From Linepithema humile (Eukaryota; Arthropoda; Insecta; Hymenoptera; Formicidae), in contig NC_090128.1 of the NCBI RefSeq assembly GCF_040581485.1, forward strand, positions 15,376,001 to 15,440,000: a stretch of DNA of 64,000 nt, read 5' to 3'. Within the stretch, counting starts at the first letter, position 1. The number at the start of each line of letters is the position of its first letter. Below the pieces are notes generated by a model that was not told the DNA's origin, made no database searches, and was given only the letters and a program-made list of their open reading frames with translations. Of the stretch, positions 23,876 to 35,335 are shown piece after piece. The position numbers were made by a program, and so were the translations under genes.

Positions 23876-25461
23876 TCATGCTTCTAAAGTGTTTTGATCA
23901 TGATTTATCGATAACTTTAAAAAAATTTGCTTATTTAAAAATTTATTTATAATATCTTGTTCCAACCTTTCTTTTAATGATGTCGTTAATAATTTGTTGC
24001 ATGAGAAACTGCGCAATATTATTTCACAATCTATACAAATTTGAATAAGGTCATTACTGAGATACATTAAGCCGCCCAGATCTTTAAATGCCAAAAATGT
24101 ATTTTCTACATAATCTTTACTTTCAACAACCGATGAACAGTCTGTACATTCAATAGAAAAAATTTTTTTGCAATTTTTGGACAACCGATGTTAAATTTTC
24201 AATTCGACGTTTCTGTTGATATGTCACTTTTTGTAATTGTGTTATTTGTTTTCTCAGTAACTTTTCATTTGTAGCCATTCCCATAATTTTCCTTTTTATA
24301 TGACTTTTTCTTGAAGTATCATCTGGCTCTGGATAATAAGACCAAGAAGACTTGTTCTTCTCTTTACTTGAAGTATTAGGAAGATTATTTGCTTGCAACA
24401 CTGATTGCAACATTTCATTAGAAGTTGATGGCTCTTTATCCATATTAATAGTATTTACTTCCTGAAATAAATATCTTATTAGTTACTTTTTGAGTAATTT
24501 ATGTTCTCGTAAGACATTTTATATATAATATACAATATATATATAAGTTATTCATTTACTTTAAAATCTAATTTCCAATTTGAAATAAATTAAAAGTAAA
24601 AAAAACTGATTATAAATGTTGTACATATATGTACTTTATATGGTATATATAAGACTTACCATTACTTGTGGTACATAAGTTTCAGTAATAAGTTTTTTGG
24701 AAAGCATAGTTATTTTGTGCGCTCTTTTCTGTTTTTGTACCTATAAAATACATATATATTCATTAATGAATTAGTTCATATTAGAATATATAATAACATA
24801 TTATAAATATCTATTATAATTACAATATATGTGTTTACATACCTGTTCAATTCTTTTAAATTTAATAGTAGGAACAGCCATACTAATTAATTTAGTGATT
24901 TTTCCTGATCTGTCAAAGCAGTCAGGACAAAAGTGCTTAGAGCATAATTTGTTGTTTGTTAATGGCTGCTAGTTTGGCATATTCATAAAATCAATCCATT
25001 TTTGCCGTTGTAATGGATGTTTTGAAAAACTACATTAAATAATATTAATTATAATTAAATCACTAATAATTAATATTTATATTTTAATTTACATTAAAAT
25101 GCATTATATATAATATTTTATATACATACATATATGTATATTATGTGATAAAATTTTACATCCCATTTTACATAATAATAATATACTACATTTCAGCAAA
25201 ATGTTTATTTTACAACTATTCGAAATTATCTGTGCTGAAATTAGATTATTCCTCTAAATTTAAAAGAATAATACAACTTTAGCTTAGAAAACTTCAAACA
25301 GCTGCTGAACATTTATTATACATAAGATACAACAAAGTTAACCTATAAATTATGCTTTTAATTCTATTCAATTTTAAATAGAATATATTATATACTTACG
25401 TAGAAAATGTTTCCACACGTCCTTTTGTTTTTGCAAAGCCACATAAACAACAACTAACCAT
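23876..25461 (-). pseudogene. THAP-domain protein with coiled coil, broken (P-element-like)
   Basis: Exons on the minus strand: 25461-25400, 25029-24843, 24740-24660 and 24461 to about 23876, all with GT/AG boundaries and compatible phases. Exons 1-2 encode a THAP zinc-binding DNA-recognition domain: SCCLCGFAKTKGR (C-x2-C), Trp in RQKWIDFM, LCSKHFCPDCF (C-x2-H) and AVPTI at the end. A TAG at 24971-24969 interrupts it. Exon 4 encodes a heptad-like coiled coil (LLRKQITQLQKV...IENLTSVVQKL), then a frameshift near 24175 in an A-run, then CTDCSSVVESKDYVEN onward. THAP followed by a coiled coil is the layout of P-element transposases, but no catalytic domain follows, so it may be a truncated P-like element or a THAP gene. 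AT-rich DNA from 23150 to 23870 is empty. Confidence 0.7.
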
Positions 25462-25560
25462 TTTATTCTTACTTAATAATTAAAATGTAAAATATTCTTA
25501 AATCTGTCACTCTCAATAGGTCTGTTCTTTTTCATTAGTCTCTGCTTGATCTCGACAACA

Positions 25561-25621
25561 TGACGTCACAACTTCGATTCATGGTATCGATAATCGTAAT
25601 TGGTTCAGTTTTATGACGTCA
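25561..25621 (-). promoter_or_regulatory. CRE-DRE-CRE promoter cluster upstream of the THAP gene
   Basis: Two perfect TGACGTCA palindromes (25561-25568 and 25614-25621; starts 53 bp apart) bracket a perfect TATCGATA (25585-25592), the insect DNA-replication-related element. The cluster lies 100-160 bp upstream of the THAP start codon at 25461. Family knowledge: CRE binds CREB/ATF, DRE binds DREF in flies. Use as this gene's promoter is inferred from position. Confidence 0.5.
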
Positions 25622-26110
25622 CATCCTTCGCACTGCTAAGAAAGGATTTTCTCTTCTATGTTTCTTCTTGGTATTCTTTATTCAATGGTGTATCCCCTCC
25701 AATTATGCTGCTTGCTAGCTCATGTCTCAAATCTGATCACTAGTCGTGAGCAACAGTATTATGAAATTTTAAGAATTATTATTTCATACACAAGAATCGT
25801 AAAAATAATATTATATAATTTCAAGAATCGTGTCGTGTTACATTTGTGATACTATATTTATCAATTGGTGTGTATCTTGGTATGTGCATATTTTATATTT
25901 CTTTGTAATTTGACTAGAATGAACAAAGAGGTTAATATTATTTTCATCAATTCCACAAATCGCAACCTGATTTGAATTACACCACTCCAACAGTGGTGAA
26001 AGAATTTGGAATGTGTTTATATCTTTATTTTTAACCGATTAATTTGTCCTCCTTTGATATTTATCTTAAATCTTATTTATTCATTACATTTCGGGATGTC
26101 TTAACTTACT

Positions 26111-26207
26111 CAGGTAGCACATGTTCGTTTCATATACGTTTCCTAAACGTATATGAATATATTGGATGCGTGTAGGAAACGTATATGAGACGAACATGTA
26201 CTGCCAG
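26111..26207. mobile_element. 97-bp palindromic MITE
   Basis: Ends GGTAGCACATGTTCGTTTCA and TGAGACGAACATGTACTGCC are inverted repeats of about 33 bp each (26113-26145 and 26173-26205) with a short AT spacer. No coding. The 25650-26110 flank holds nothing recognisable. Confidence 0.7.
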
Positions 26208-26349
26208 AGTTATTGGCTGAAATTAAAATGTAGTGGTTTTTACTTGACACATACGCACTATTTAACAGAAGATTTGCAATTCCGTAAAGAAGTATTAATA
26301 CAGTATTTTTTTTTTAAGTATAATTTGATTTCTTTATTATCATATATTT

Positions 26350-26720
26350 TATTTATTACTGTTTTGTCATAAATGCAACTCTCAGGAATATCAGGTCCTA
26401 AATTAATTCTAAATAAAACTAAATAAAATGTGAATTTAAAAAGATTTTATTTAATTTTGCTTAGAATTAAATCACAGATTCCTGGGATTTATATTTCTTA
26501 CCTAACCCTAACCTTAAAAGATAACTATACGATAACTAAGCAAATACTAGTAAATAATATTATTTTACATTTTATTTGCACATTATAACATCCAAAAAGC
26601 AGTTTGTGACAATTTTATATTGCGTTATATTTATATGATATAACTGCAATATCACGTGAGTGGAAATTTACAATTAACCTGTACATGCAATATACGTGTT
26701 ATATTGCGTGTTTCACTCTG
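26350..26720. mobile_element. Diverged copy of the CCCAGCAAACAC-end element family
   Basis: The order of blocks matches 62985-63420: an inverted pair around AATAAATGCAACT...TCAG and GATTTATAT (26368-26500), then ATAACTGCAATATCACGTGAGTGG and a GTTATATTGCGTG tail. The terminal GTTTGCTGGG is not clear here. A related CTAACCCTAACC stretch lies at about 26503-26514. Confidence 0.5.
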
Positions 26721-26997
26721 TTTTTTTAAATTTACAAAAGTGTTCCAATTCTAGCATTTTCATGTAGATTTTTGTAGCATTTTTTAAATTTGTATAGAAT
26801 TTCATCAATTCTGGCAGTTATTTTTTGTAGTTTTTCGTAATATATTTTTATTTTTTTAGAATTTTGTAGAATTTTTTCCGTCAGGGTGTGTGCTTATACA
26901 AGCAATCGGTTGACGAAATTTTAAGACCAAACGATTAGTGCTACGTTATGTTATCAGCAACATGATAACAACTGATGGTTTGTCGTTCCGTCTAGAG

Positions 26998-27270
26998 CAG
27001 TAATGAGCAATCCGCGGCCTGCGGGCCGCATGCGGCCCTCCAACTACTTACCTGCGGCCCGCCGAAACGTTGCACTTTATTTAGCTAAAGTATAAAAATT
27101 TTAGCAAAAGACACAATCTATTGTCAATTATATTGTAAATTATATATCTATTGTAAATTTAATTTTTTTATTAATATATTTAGGTATTTAATATTGCGTT
27201 CATTGCGGCCCATATAGAATATTAGGTTTTCAATTTTGGCACACTAAGGAACAAAGATTGCTCATCACTG
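26998..27270. mobile_element. hAT-type non-autonomous element (MITE) with 8-bp target duplication
   Basis: Ends CAGTAATGAGCAATC and GATTGCTCATCACTG are 15-bp terminal inverted repeats with one mismatch. Flanks GTCTAGAG (26990-26997) and GTCTAGGG (27271-27278) are an 8-bp duplication with one difference. The 273-bp body is rich in GCGGCC near the left end. 8-bp duplications with CAG-type ends are diagnostic of hAT elements. Confidence 0.8.
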
Positions 27271-27439
27271 GTCTAGGGCATGATGGCAACATGACAGAAA
27301 CAACACAAATATAATAATTCCTATTCGCTATCGCGTATATGCTGTCAATGTATGATGTTTTTTAATTGTAGCTTGTTATCAACAAAATATTAATAATATG
27401 AATTTGTTATACGTTAACAACAAAGAGATAGCATATAAT

Positions 27440-27640
27440 TCTCGAGATTTAATGTACAAAGTTCGTTTGCTTACCGCTATGCGACGTACTATGCAGCATT
27501 TATCCCGTATTCAAGTTTTTTTTTTCATGAGAATATATAAAAGCTGCAAAGCATAGCTAGTAACATTAGAAATGTAATATATTTTTCTATTAGTTTAATT
27601 TTTTATACGATCTCCACACAAGGAATTTATTATATAATAT
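27440..27640. repeat. Shared module with ACCGCTATGCGACGT and TATAAAAG
   Basis: The block carries GCTTACCGCTATGCGACGTA (27470), a TATAAAAGCTGC (27536) and a TACGATCTCCACACAAGGAAT (27606) segment, also recognisable at 19800-19985, 21240-21400 and, split by an insertion, at 43355-44110. It occurs in otherwise different repeats. Confidence 0.5.
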
Positions 27641-27924
27641 ATGGAGCATTCTTTCTCAACTTTACACCCATGCTGCCCATTTTCTATTTGATCTAAAAAT
27701 TTTTGAAAAAATCTTAAAATTTACAGAAAAATGTAAGCTTTCCAATGGCGCGTGGCAAAATTATCAAATTCAATTGAATCATACTTAAAATTTCAGAAAA
27801 CCGAAAAAAAATAATAAAAACGGTAATTATTCAAGTGTAGCGATTATTCATTCGACGTTTTTCTCTTCCAATTAACACTTTCGAGTACTCTGTTTATCTG
27901 TGCACTGTCACATAAGTCTAAACT

Positions 27925-28400
27925 AAAATGGCGGATCTAATATGGCCGCCAAAAATTTTAAAAATTTAAGAAATTAACAGATTTTTGTAAAACTTGGTAT
28001 CAAGGGGTTTTTCGGGTTACTGTATACGAGTCTAAAGTTATCTTTCGAAAATACAAAATGGCGAATCCAATATGGCCACCACAACATTTTGAAAATTTTT
28101 AGAAATTAACGAATTTTTATAATCTTGGTATCAGGGACTTTTTCGGGTTGCTAATAACGAATCTGAAGTCGCATTTTGAAAATTCAAAATGGCGGATCTA
28201 ATATGGCAACTAAGAATTTGAAAAATTTTTTAAAGTAAGGGAGTTTTATAAAATTTGAACAGAGAGTTTTACGGCCAGCTAAATACAAATCTTAAGTCGG
28301 ATTTCGAACACTGAAAATGTCAGATCTAATATGAAAACCAAAAATATTGAAAATTTAGGAAATTGATAGATTTTTATAAAACTTGATACTAGAAATATTT
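27925..28400. repeat. Four tandem AAAATGGCGGATC units within the left inverted repeat
   Basis: Units start at 27925, 28055, 28186 and 28312 (periods 130, 131, 126), each AAAATGGCGGATCTAATATG or a close variant followed by a similar 110-bp body. The right arm retains two inverted units (near 32020 and 32155). Unit number therefore differs between the two ends. Confidence 0.8.
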
Positions 28401-29924
28401 CTGATTCTGATGTCGCCTGAGCTCTTACCCTCTACTTTTTTAAATCTTGATATGAAAAAGTCGAACTATTACCAGCATTGGAATATTTCTTAATCACCGT
28501 TTCTTTGTTGATTGGGACAAAACAGTGATTTTTCAGAATCTCTGGAACTGGTGGAGCTACATCAAATCGTTTTTTCAAAAATCTTTTTGTCTTTTGGTGC
28601 TCTTTGTCATTATATGACAGTATACTAATACTTTTAGAATTTTTTTGAGCCCAGTCAACAAGTTTCTCAAATGAAAGAATGGCATCGTTCGGTTTACTAA
28701 AGAGGCTAGCTCGCATAGCTTCCCTTTTGAACACAGCACCTACACCGTCTGAAGCACCTTTACAATGTGCAGTGGCATGATAGTTCCATTCCGCTGCAAC
28801 ACCAAAATCCTCTTCGTGATGCATTAGATTCATCATCTGATATTTATTTTTAAAATGCTGTTTTGCCCCATCGCTAAAGTAGATTACTCTTCTTAGCACA
28901 GGAATTATTATTTTCAATTCAGGAATCAGCATCTTTTGTACAGTATATACAGCAGCTGTGTCATGAAGTGTACTATCCGACAAAAAAATAAAACTTTTGT
29001 GTTCAAGTTCTAACTCTTTTTTATAGTAACACACGACAGGAAAGACAGTACATTGTGAATTATTAAAATGGAACGCCTGCGATGCATCTTGCACAACATA
29101 CTTGTAATTCTCAGAAAAATCTAATACTGCAAGAACTTCACCTTTTTTTAAATTTTCTTTTCTTTCCTGATAGAATCGAGATTGTTCTTTTGCAATGAAA
29201 GAATGAGGTTTTAGAATGATAAATTTGTCACAAAATTCATCGACAAATTCCGACGACGGAAGAATTTGCGTCTGAAGAGTTGATCTGTCAGTTGTTGTCC
29301 AGACACTGAACTGTATGTGGTGAATACCTTTCTCATCTAAGAGTTCTTTCAAATGTTTTTTTAGTTCAATAATGCCAGGACATTTACTGCATTCACCAAT
29401 ATAACAATTTTCATCAAGATTTTTGCACACGATTTGGCGTAAGCAATCTTTATAATCATGTAAAATCACATTGGAATCTTTAGTAAGATTATTTAAATTG
29501 ACAGTCAATCATCAATTTGCAATTTTGATGTATCGTACAGACACAGACCGAATGCGTACCATTCGCACCAGCAAGTATACAATGTTTTGGTCGGAGTTGG
29601 GCAAATTTACTAAAACTAACATGACAGTCAGGATGGCATTTACTATAAATATCATAAAGACCTCTTAAGTCTGAAAGGAGAAGACGTTTCTGAATCAAAT
29701 CTCTGCCCTCGTCATTTTTTACTGAAACCATATCTTTCATACCTGGCATGATTCTGCTATTTTCGTCACTATTGTAAAAATCTTTAATTCGTGTAACAGT
29801 ACTTTCCGGCAATGGTTTACCATTCTTAGCAGTTGTTTCTGCTAAAACGCCCTTAGATGCTTTCAATTTTCTAGCTTTTTTTGCAAAATACCTAGAACAG
29901 TTGAATTCCCGAGAAATTTGACTT

Positions 29925-31019
29925 ACAAGGGGAGGACGCGGACTTCGGGTCACCAATTTCAAAGAAATTTTTATATGGTATAGTACTCTATCAGAAGAAT
30001 ACTTTAATAAAAGGATAGGGCGCAACGCTCAGCCGTTTTCGAAAAAAATCGATTTGAAGTTTATGGCGTCCCTTATATCCGGTCCTGTTGAATCAATTGT
30101 CGAGATGGCGGCGTAGCTCGGGCACTTAGGCTCTAAGCTATCACGCTGTCGACCTGGGTTCGATCCCTGCCTATTATACTTTTTTTTTCATTTATTTTAT
30201 TTATTCTAGCAAATATTTATTCATTATATTATTATAATGAAATAAATTAATTTTAATTAACAATTTTGTTTTTTTTTTAATTTGCACTTTTACTACTTTT
30301 ATCATATAAAAAATAAAGTAAAAAAAACGTCTACGATTTAAATAATATTATAATTATTATTTAATACCAGAAATATTTTATTAATTATAATTGAATTTGG
30401 TATGTAATTTTTCACTCAACTTCGTTGAGTTACTTATTGCTCCAACCATAATATTTGTATATCTAATGTTTTCACATCAGGTAACTGCTAACAGTTTTTA
30501 GCTCTCCTTCAGACTACTTCCCTTCTGTAACGTATATTCCTACACACCAAATTAAATTATGATTAATAAAATGTTTCTGGTATTAAATAATAATTATAAT
30601 ATTATTTAAATCGTAGACGTTTTTTTTACTTTATTTTTTATATGATAGTAGTGAAAGTGCAAATAAAAAAAAACAAAATTGTTAATTAAAATAATTTTAT
30701 TTAATTATAATAATATAATAAATAAATATTCGCTAGAATAAATAAAATAAATAAAAAAAAAAAGTATAATAGGCAGGGATCAAACCCAGGTCGACAGAGT
30801 GATAGCCCAGGGCCTAAGTGCCCGAGCTACGCCGCCATCTCGACAACCGATCCAACAGGACCGGAATATAAGGGACGCCATAAACTTCAAATCGATTTTT
30901 CTCTAAAACGGTTAAGCGTTGCGCCCTATCCTTTTACTCAAGTATTCTTCTGATAGAGTACTATACCATATAAAAATTTCTTTGAAATCGGTGACCCGAA
31001 GTCCGCGTCCTCCCCTTGT
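29925..31019. mobile_element. 1.1-kb fold-back element with tRNA-like sequence in each arm
   Basis: Starts ACAAGGGGAGGACGCGGACT and ends with its reverse complement; arms of nearly 500 bp (29925-30415 and 30535-31019) surround a 120-bp centre. Each arm contains a tRNA-like block (about 30105-30175 plus; about 30765-30845 minus). The element interrupts the long-TIR transposon gene precisely between two coding segments. The arms differ at scattered sites (e.g. TTTCGAAAAAAATCG against ATTTTTCTCTAAAACGG), so it is not brand new. Confidence 0.8.
30105..30190 (+). other. tRNA-like block with A/B boxes and T-run
   Basis: TAGCTCGGGCA resembles a pol III A box and GGTTCGATCCC matches the B box, about 35 bp apart, followed by T8-9 at 30180. 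The opposite arm repeats it inverted at about 30765-30850. This could be a tRNA-derived SINE captured by the fold-back element. Confidence 0.5.
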
Positions 31020-32204
31020 TAGACTCCATGCATCTGGTACTACAGTCAAAATCATAAATCTTAAAGGATCATTAATTTCAAGAGTGGAAAATTTTTCTTT
31101 CAATCCACTCAACATATCTTCCAACTCAATCTCTCTTTGTGATTTTATGTTGCATTCAATTCCACTGAAAAATAATGAAGATGCACCGGAAGATACAGAA
31201 ATATTCTGTTCAGTATCATGAGTACAATTATCAAACGTTTTATCAAGACTTGGTGAGACGTGCGTATCTTCATTCATACGAGGATATTTCATTTTCCTAC
31301 ATGCTGCACAAATTTTAGCATTATCTGGAAATTTTGGGAATAATCGTTTGATAACACTCGAAATGCGTCGAAGATCTTTCTCTCTGTGACCTTCTACATT
31401 GTAGGGATTGCAATATCTATCACCGTATACTGGACATATTCAAAATCAAATTCTAAGATTCACGATCAAAAATAGTACAGATAATAGAATTTTCTGTAGT
31501 ATTGTTCTGAGAGTAGTCCTAAAAGAACGGTTAAAAGTAGCTCTGAAAAGAACTGTTCGAAGAAAACCTCAGAGAAACGCTCAAAGCACAAAAAAGCCCA
31601 GAACCATGGGAGTCGGATATACAAATCCAAATATTAAAGCGTTTAGAAATTTACGGAATCACAATGAAACGTTTTTTAACGTTAAAATGTTGTAATGAAT
31701 GGCGATAATATCGCGGTAGAGAAACTCTCTCGAATGTGTACAAAATGGATTTCACGATCTTATTTTATGAAACTTTTTTGACTAGGCTCAGAAAAAAAAT
31801 AATGATCCAATTCAATTTGATAATTTTGCCACGCGCCCATGGAGGACTTGAATTTTGTTATAAATTTTAATAGTTTTTCGATAATCTTTAGACCAAATAG
31901 GTCGATAAATACGAATTTAATGATAAAATTTTAAAATTTGCATCCCAAATATACTCCTAATACCAAGTTTTATAAAAATCCGTTAACTTCTTAAATTTTT
32001 CAATATTTTTGGTGGTCGTATTAGATCCGCCATTTTGAATTTTTAAAATCCGATTTGAGATTTGTATTCAGCATACAGAAAAACTCTTTGGTATTTAGTT
32101 TTACAAAAATCCGTTAATTTCTTAAATTTTTAAAATTTTTGGCGGCCATATTGGATCCGCCATTTTAGTTTATACTCATGTGACAGTGCACAGATAAACA
32201 GAAG

Positions 32205-32345
32205 GCTTGTTTGTTTTAGCTGCACTGGGGCAGCTCTGGGTCTGCTCTAAACAAGATAATACAGGACAAACTATTTATCTGTCCTGTATTATCCTGTGTA
32301 GAGCAGACCCAGAGCAGCCCCAGTGTAGCTAAAACGAACAAACCC
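32205..32345. mobile_element. 140-bp palindromic MITE inside the right inverted repeat
   Basis: GTTTGTTTTAGCTGCACTGG and CTCTGGGTCTGCTCTA are mirrored by TAGAGCAGACCCAGAG and CCAGTGTAGCTAAAACGAAC. It is absent from the equivalent place in the left inverted repeat (after about 27900), which shows it inserted after the element formed. Confidence 0.8.
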
Positions 32346-32592
32346 AGAGTACTCGAAAGTGTTAATTGGAAGAGAAAAACGTCAAATGAATAATCGCTAC
32401 ACTTGAATAATTACCGTTTTTATTATTTTTTTTTGGTTTTCTGAAATTTTAAGTATGATCCAATTGAATTTGATAATTTTGCCACGCGCCATTGGAAAGC
32501 TTACATTTTTCTGTAAATTTTAAGATTTTTAAAAAAATTTTTACATCAAATAGAAAATGGGCAGCATGGGTGTAAAGTTGAGAAAGAATGCT

Positions 32593-32594
<2 letters not shown>

Positions 32595-32643
<49 letters not shown>
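32595..32643. repeat. TA microsatellite at the right end of the long-TIR element
   Basis: (AT)n run directly adjoining the terminal GGAGCATTC repeat; masks any target duplication. Confidence 0.9.
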
Positions 32644-32646
<3 letters not shown>

Positions 32647-32751
32647 AAACAATCCAGCCTATTTCTATAATAATATAAAACGCTCCTGAGCCAGAGCTAT
32701 CGGCGGCTCGGCCGCCAATGGCCGAGCGGTAGTGGGGAAACAGGAGGCATC

Positions 32752-33243
32752 AGGTTTGTTCTTTATTGCTGAACTTTCTGCACTAGTGTACACTAGTAAT
32801 ACCGAAGCGTTCTCTATTGCAGTGCAACGTGCACCAATCCGTTCTTCATTGCAGTGCAACAGAACTCAGTGCAACAGTTCACGGTACTCGTTGCACTGAG
32901 TTTTGAGCAAGAACAAGCAGTGCAGGACAGTGCAAGAATCGGGTAAGTTGATAATGGTGGGAAATTTAAAAAGTACACATAACCTATTATAAATATTAAA
33001 GAAACCTATTTAATATTAAAGTAATTAATAATTCTCTTAAAATTAAATTATAAGCACTGAAATTGTACTAATAATCTGAATTTCAGAAAATCAAGCTGTG
33101 ATAGTACTAACTTTTATTAAATGTGAAAAGTTTTATCATTTTAGAGAAGCTAAATGTATTATATATAAAAGTTTTTTATGCTGTATTTGTGTAACAAAAT
33201 TATACTTATTGTTAATAATAATTGCAAATTTACAGAACAGTTA

Positions 33244-33274
<31 letters not shown>

Positions 33275-34622
33275 CAGGGTGTTTCATTTTAATCTAGCCA
33301 GGCGAATATTTCAAACGCTGTTGAATTTAGAGAAAAATGTTTCAGACAAAAGTTGTAGGGTTTGGAGAGGGACACAAGATGGTGGGCTTGAGTTTTTGAT
33401 GAAGGTAAAATTGAAGGTCATATAAAGGTCAACTTTGTTGTTTTAAATGAATTGTAGTATTTTTTATTGCATATTCTGAAAGAACATAAAATTCTGCATT
33501 AAAATTGTCTGACACGTTTTTCATGAAAATCCATAATTTTTTAGGAAATTTAGCAAATTTAGCAACCCCGAAAGTAAGAGGCAAGGGGACTCACGTAAAT
33601 CAAGCACCCCGATGGAATCAGATTTTTGTCACGTCCACGCCGTTGATTCCGGGTAACTCTAAGAACGAGAAATGTTCATGAACATGTACAAATTAATGCA
33701 TGATTCTCTTTACGAAAAACAAACATTTTTTTTTTAATTGCTAAATTTCCTCAAAAATTATGGATTTTGATGAAAAACGTGTCAGACAATTTTAATGCAG
33801 AATTTTATATTCTTTCAGAATATGCAATGAAAAATACTACATTTTATTTAAAAAAACAAAGTTGACCTTCATATGACCTTCAATTTTATCTTCATCGAAA
33901 ACTCAAGACCACCATCTTGTGTCCCCCTCCAAACCCTACAATTTTTGTCTGAAACATTTTTCTCTAAACTCAACAGCGTTTGAAATATTCGTCTGGCTAG
34001 ATTAAAATGAAATACCCTGTATATATATATATATGAAACATTTAATTAAATATTATCTTCAAAGCTTTCTATCTAAAATAATATATATTTTGTAAAGAAA
34101 TAAATACTTCCAACACTCTAAATCAATCTATCAATTCATATGCTACTATCCTCGATAATCGAAAATGCATGATGAAATTCAAATTGTCATAATTATAAAC
34201 AATATTTTCTATTTAATTATTTATTTTGACACGTTCAATCTTTTGTATCATTCCAAAAATTGGATGTAATAATCGTAACTCATCAAAATTAAAAAAAAAA
34301 AAATAGTTACTAGGTTAGATTAGATTAAATTTCCAAAAAATTTTAATTTTATCAATATATAACAATAATTAATAATACATTACACATAAAATACATATTT
34401 TACCACCGTCATCGTCATCTAAAAGAGGTATAAATGGTGGCAGATTTATATTTTTTTATCCAAAAGAATCTAATAATTCATTTAATATTACGCGGTGCGT
34501 CATATTGATCACTGCACTAAAACGTTCTTTATACTCACTTACACTAACTTGTCCCCGCTTGCACTATTTCAATTCAGTTCAGTGCAGTGTGAACTCAGTG
34601 CAGCAATAAAGAACAAATCTAT
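32752..34622. mobile_element. Possible 1.9-kb non-autonomous element, GTTCTTTATTGC ends
   Basis: GGTTTGTTCTTTATTGCTGA at left and the complement of TGCAGCAATAAAGAACAAAT at right form imperfect inverted ends. Both ends carry several GTTCTT(T/C)ATTGCAGTGCAAC-like motifs. The middle holds the MITE at 33275-34019 and AT-rich DNA. No coding content. Limits are provisional. Confidence 0.4.
33275..34019. mobile_element. 745-bp MITE with CAGGGTGTTTCATTTTAAT ends
   Basis: Terminal inverted repeats of about 300 bp begin CAGGGTGTTTCATTTTAATC and are flanked by TA, as expected for Tc1/mariner-class insertion. The centre (33600-33660) contains CACGTCCACGCCGTTGAT, which recurs at 48440 inside the Tc1-like element. 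Confidence 0.75.
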
Positions 34623-34993
34623 TGTCTCGAGAATCGGCTCGAAATGTGCAACTAATTCCGAGCGCTGTCGTAAAGAATAATCTCTGATTTAGTAATACTT
34701 ATCAAATAATGTAGTAACTGTTAGCAAATCAATCAGATAATGCTTTTAAAACAATTTAGCATTAATTATCAAATTGTTTGCTGATTATCATCAAACTTTT
34801 CGATAATAAATACTATGTAATTTAGTTAGCTCGACTAAACGCAAAATTTGCTCTTTTAAAATATTTGTGATTATTATCAAATATTATGTTATTATTATTA
34901 TAATTAATAATAACAACCAAATAATTTTTAAACATGCATTACTAAATGCATCTCACAAGTTTACCTAGAATTTGTTTTTCAGTGCAGTATTAT

Positions 34994-35137
34994 GGCCTAT
35001 CCAGACAAACTTGCATAGTCGCATAAACATATGCATAAGGAAATTGATTAGTCCATAAGCAAATGCATCAGCAAATGGACCGATCAATTTCCTTATGCAT
35101 ATGTTTATGCGACAATGTAAGTTTGTCTGAATAGGCC
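34994..35137. mobile_element. 144-bp palindromic MITE, GGCCTAT ends
   Basis: GGCCTATCCAGACAAACTTG and GCATAAACATATGCATAAGG are mirrored by their complements at 35080-35137; the spacer is about 35 bp. Sequence from 34623 to 34990 is AT-rich and empty. Confidence 0.75.
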
Positions 35138-35149
35138 CTTAGGTGTGTG

Positions 35150-35251
35150 AGAAATTACGATCAATCTGTGTGTTATGTGCAACGTATATGTTACATTATG
35201 TATTATATTCTGTTTTATTCGAGTAAGGTAACAGTTATATATTTGTTTGCT
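35150..35251. repeat. Fragment of the CCCAGCAAACAC-end family
   Basis: ATTCTGTTTTATT...GTTATATATTTGTTTGCTGGG resembles the right end of the element at 62985-63452. It lies immediately upstream of the first coding exon of the DUF4806-type gene. Confidence 0.45.
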
Positions 35252-35335
35252 GGGATACCGCTAATATTCAAGTTTTTATTTATGAGACAATGTCCAACTG
35301 AAATATTATTTTTTTTTTATTTCAGTCACGGAACG

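Larger units (their letters stand above)
28432..31425 (-). pseudogene. Transposase-like gene of the long-TIR element, split by an insertion
   Basis: Coding begins by about 31425 with RYCNPYNVEGHREKDLRR and ICAACRKMK (possible zinc site), continues to ILTVVPDAW at about 31022, and is then cut by a fold-back element (29925-31019). It resumes at 29924 with SQISREFNCSRYFAKKAR and runs to CTIHQNCKLMID, where a frameshift near 29500 leads into the last 350 codons (29500-28432). These carry LDFSENYKYVVQD, YFSDGAKQHFKNK and HATAHCKGASDGVGAVFKRE. I recall similar proteins from many arthropod and cnidarian genomes, and the Asp-rich motifs suggest a DDE/D nuclease, but the family name is uncertain. The stop at 28432-28434 lies just inside the left inverted repeat. 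Disabled by the insertion and the frameshift. Confidence 0.65.
27643..32594 (-). mobile_element. 4.95-kb DNA transposon with long terminal inverted repeats
   Basis: Left end GGAGCATTCTTTCTCAACTT and its reverse complement at 32575-32594 start inverted repeats that run roughly 700 bp inward (to about 28350 and from about 31800), interrupted on the right by a small MITE. Both ends abut AT repeats, which hides the target duplication. The element carries one gene on the minus strand, split by a 1.1-kb fold-back insertion. I do not recognise the superfamily with confidence. Confidence 0.75.

Noticed and set aside
30919..31221. A plus-strand frame starting MRPILLLKYSSDR, also present at 29489-30025 minus
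   Set aside because: The shared start lies in the fold-back arms, so the same peptide appears on both strands; not a gene.
31408..31695. A 95-codon basic frame
   Set aside because: Basic, low-information sequence between the transposon gene and its right inverted repeat; antisense to probable coding at its start.
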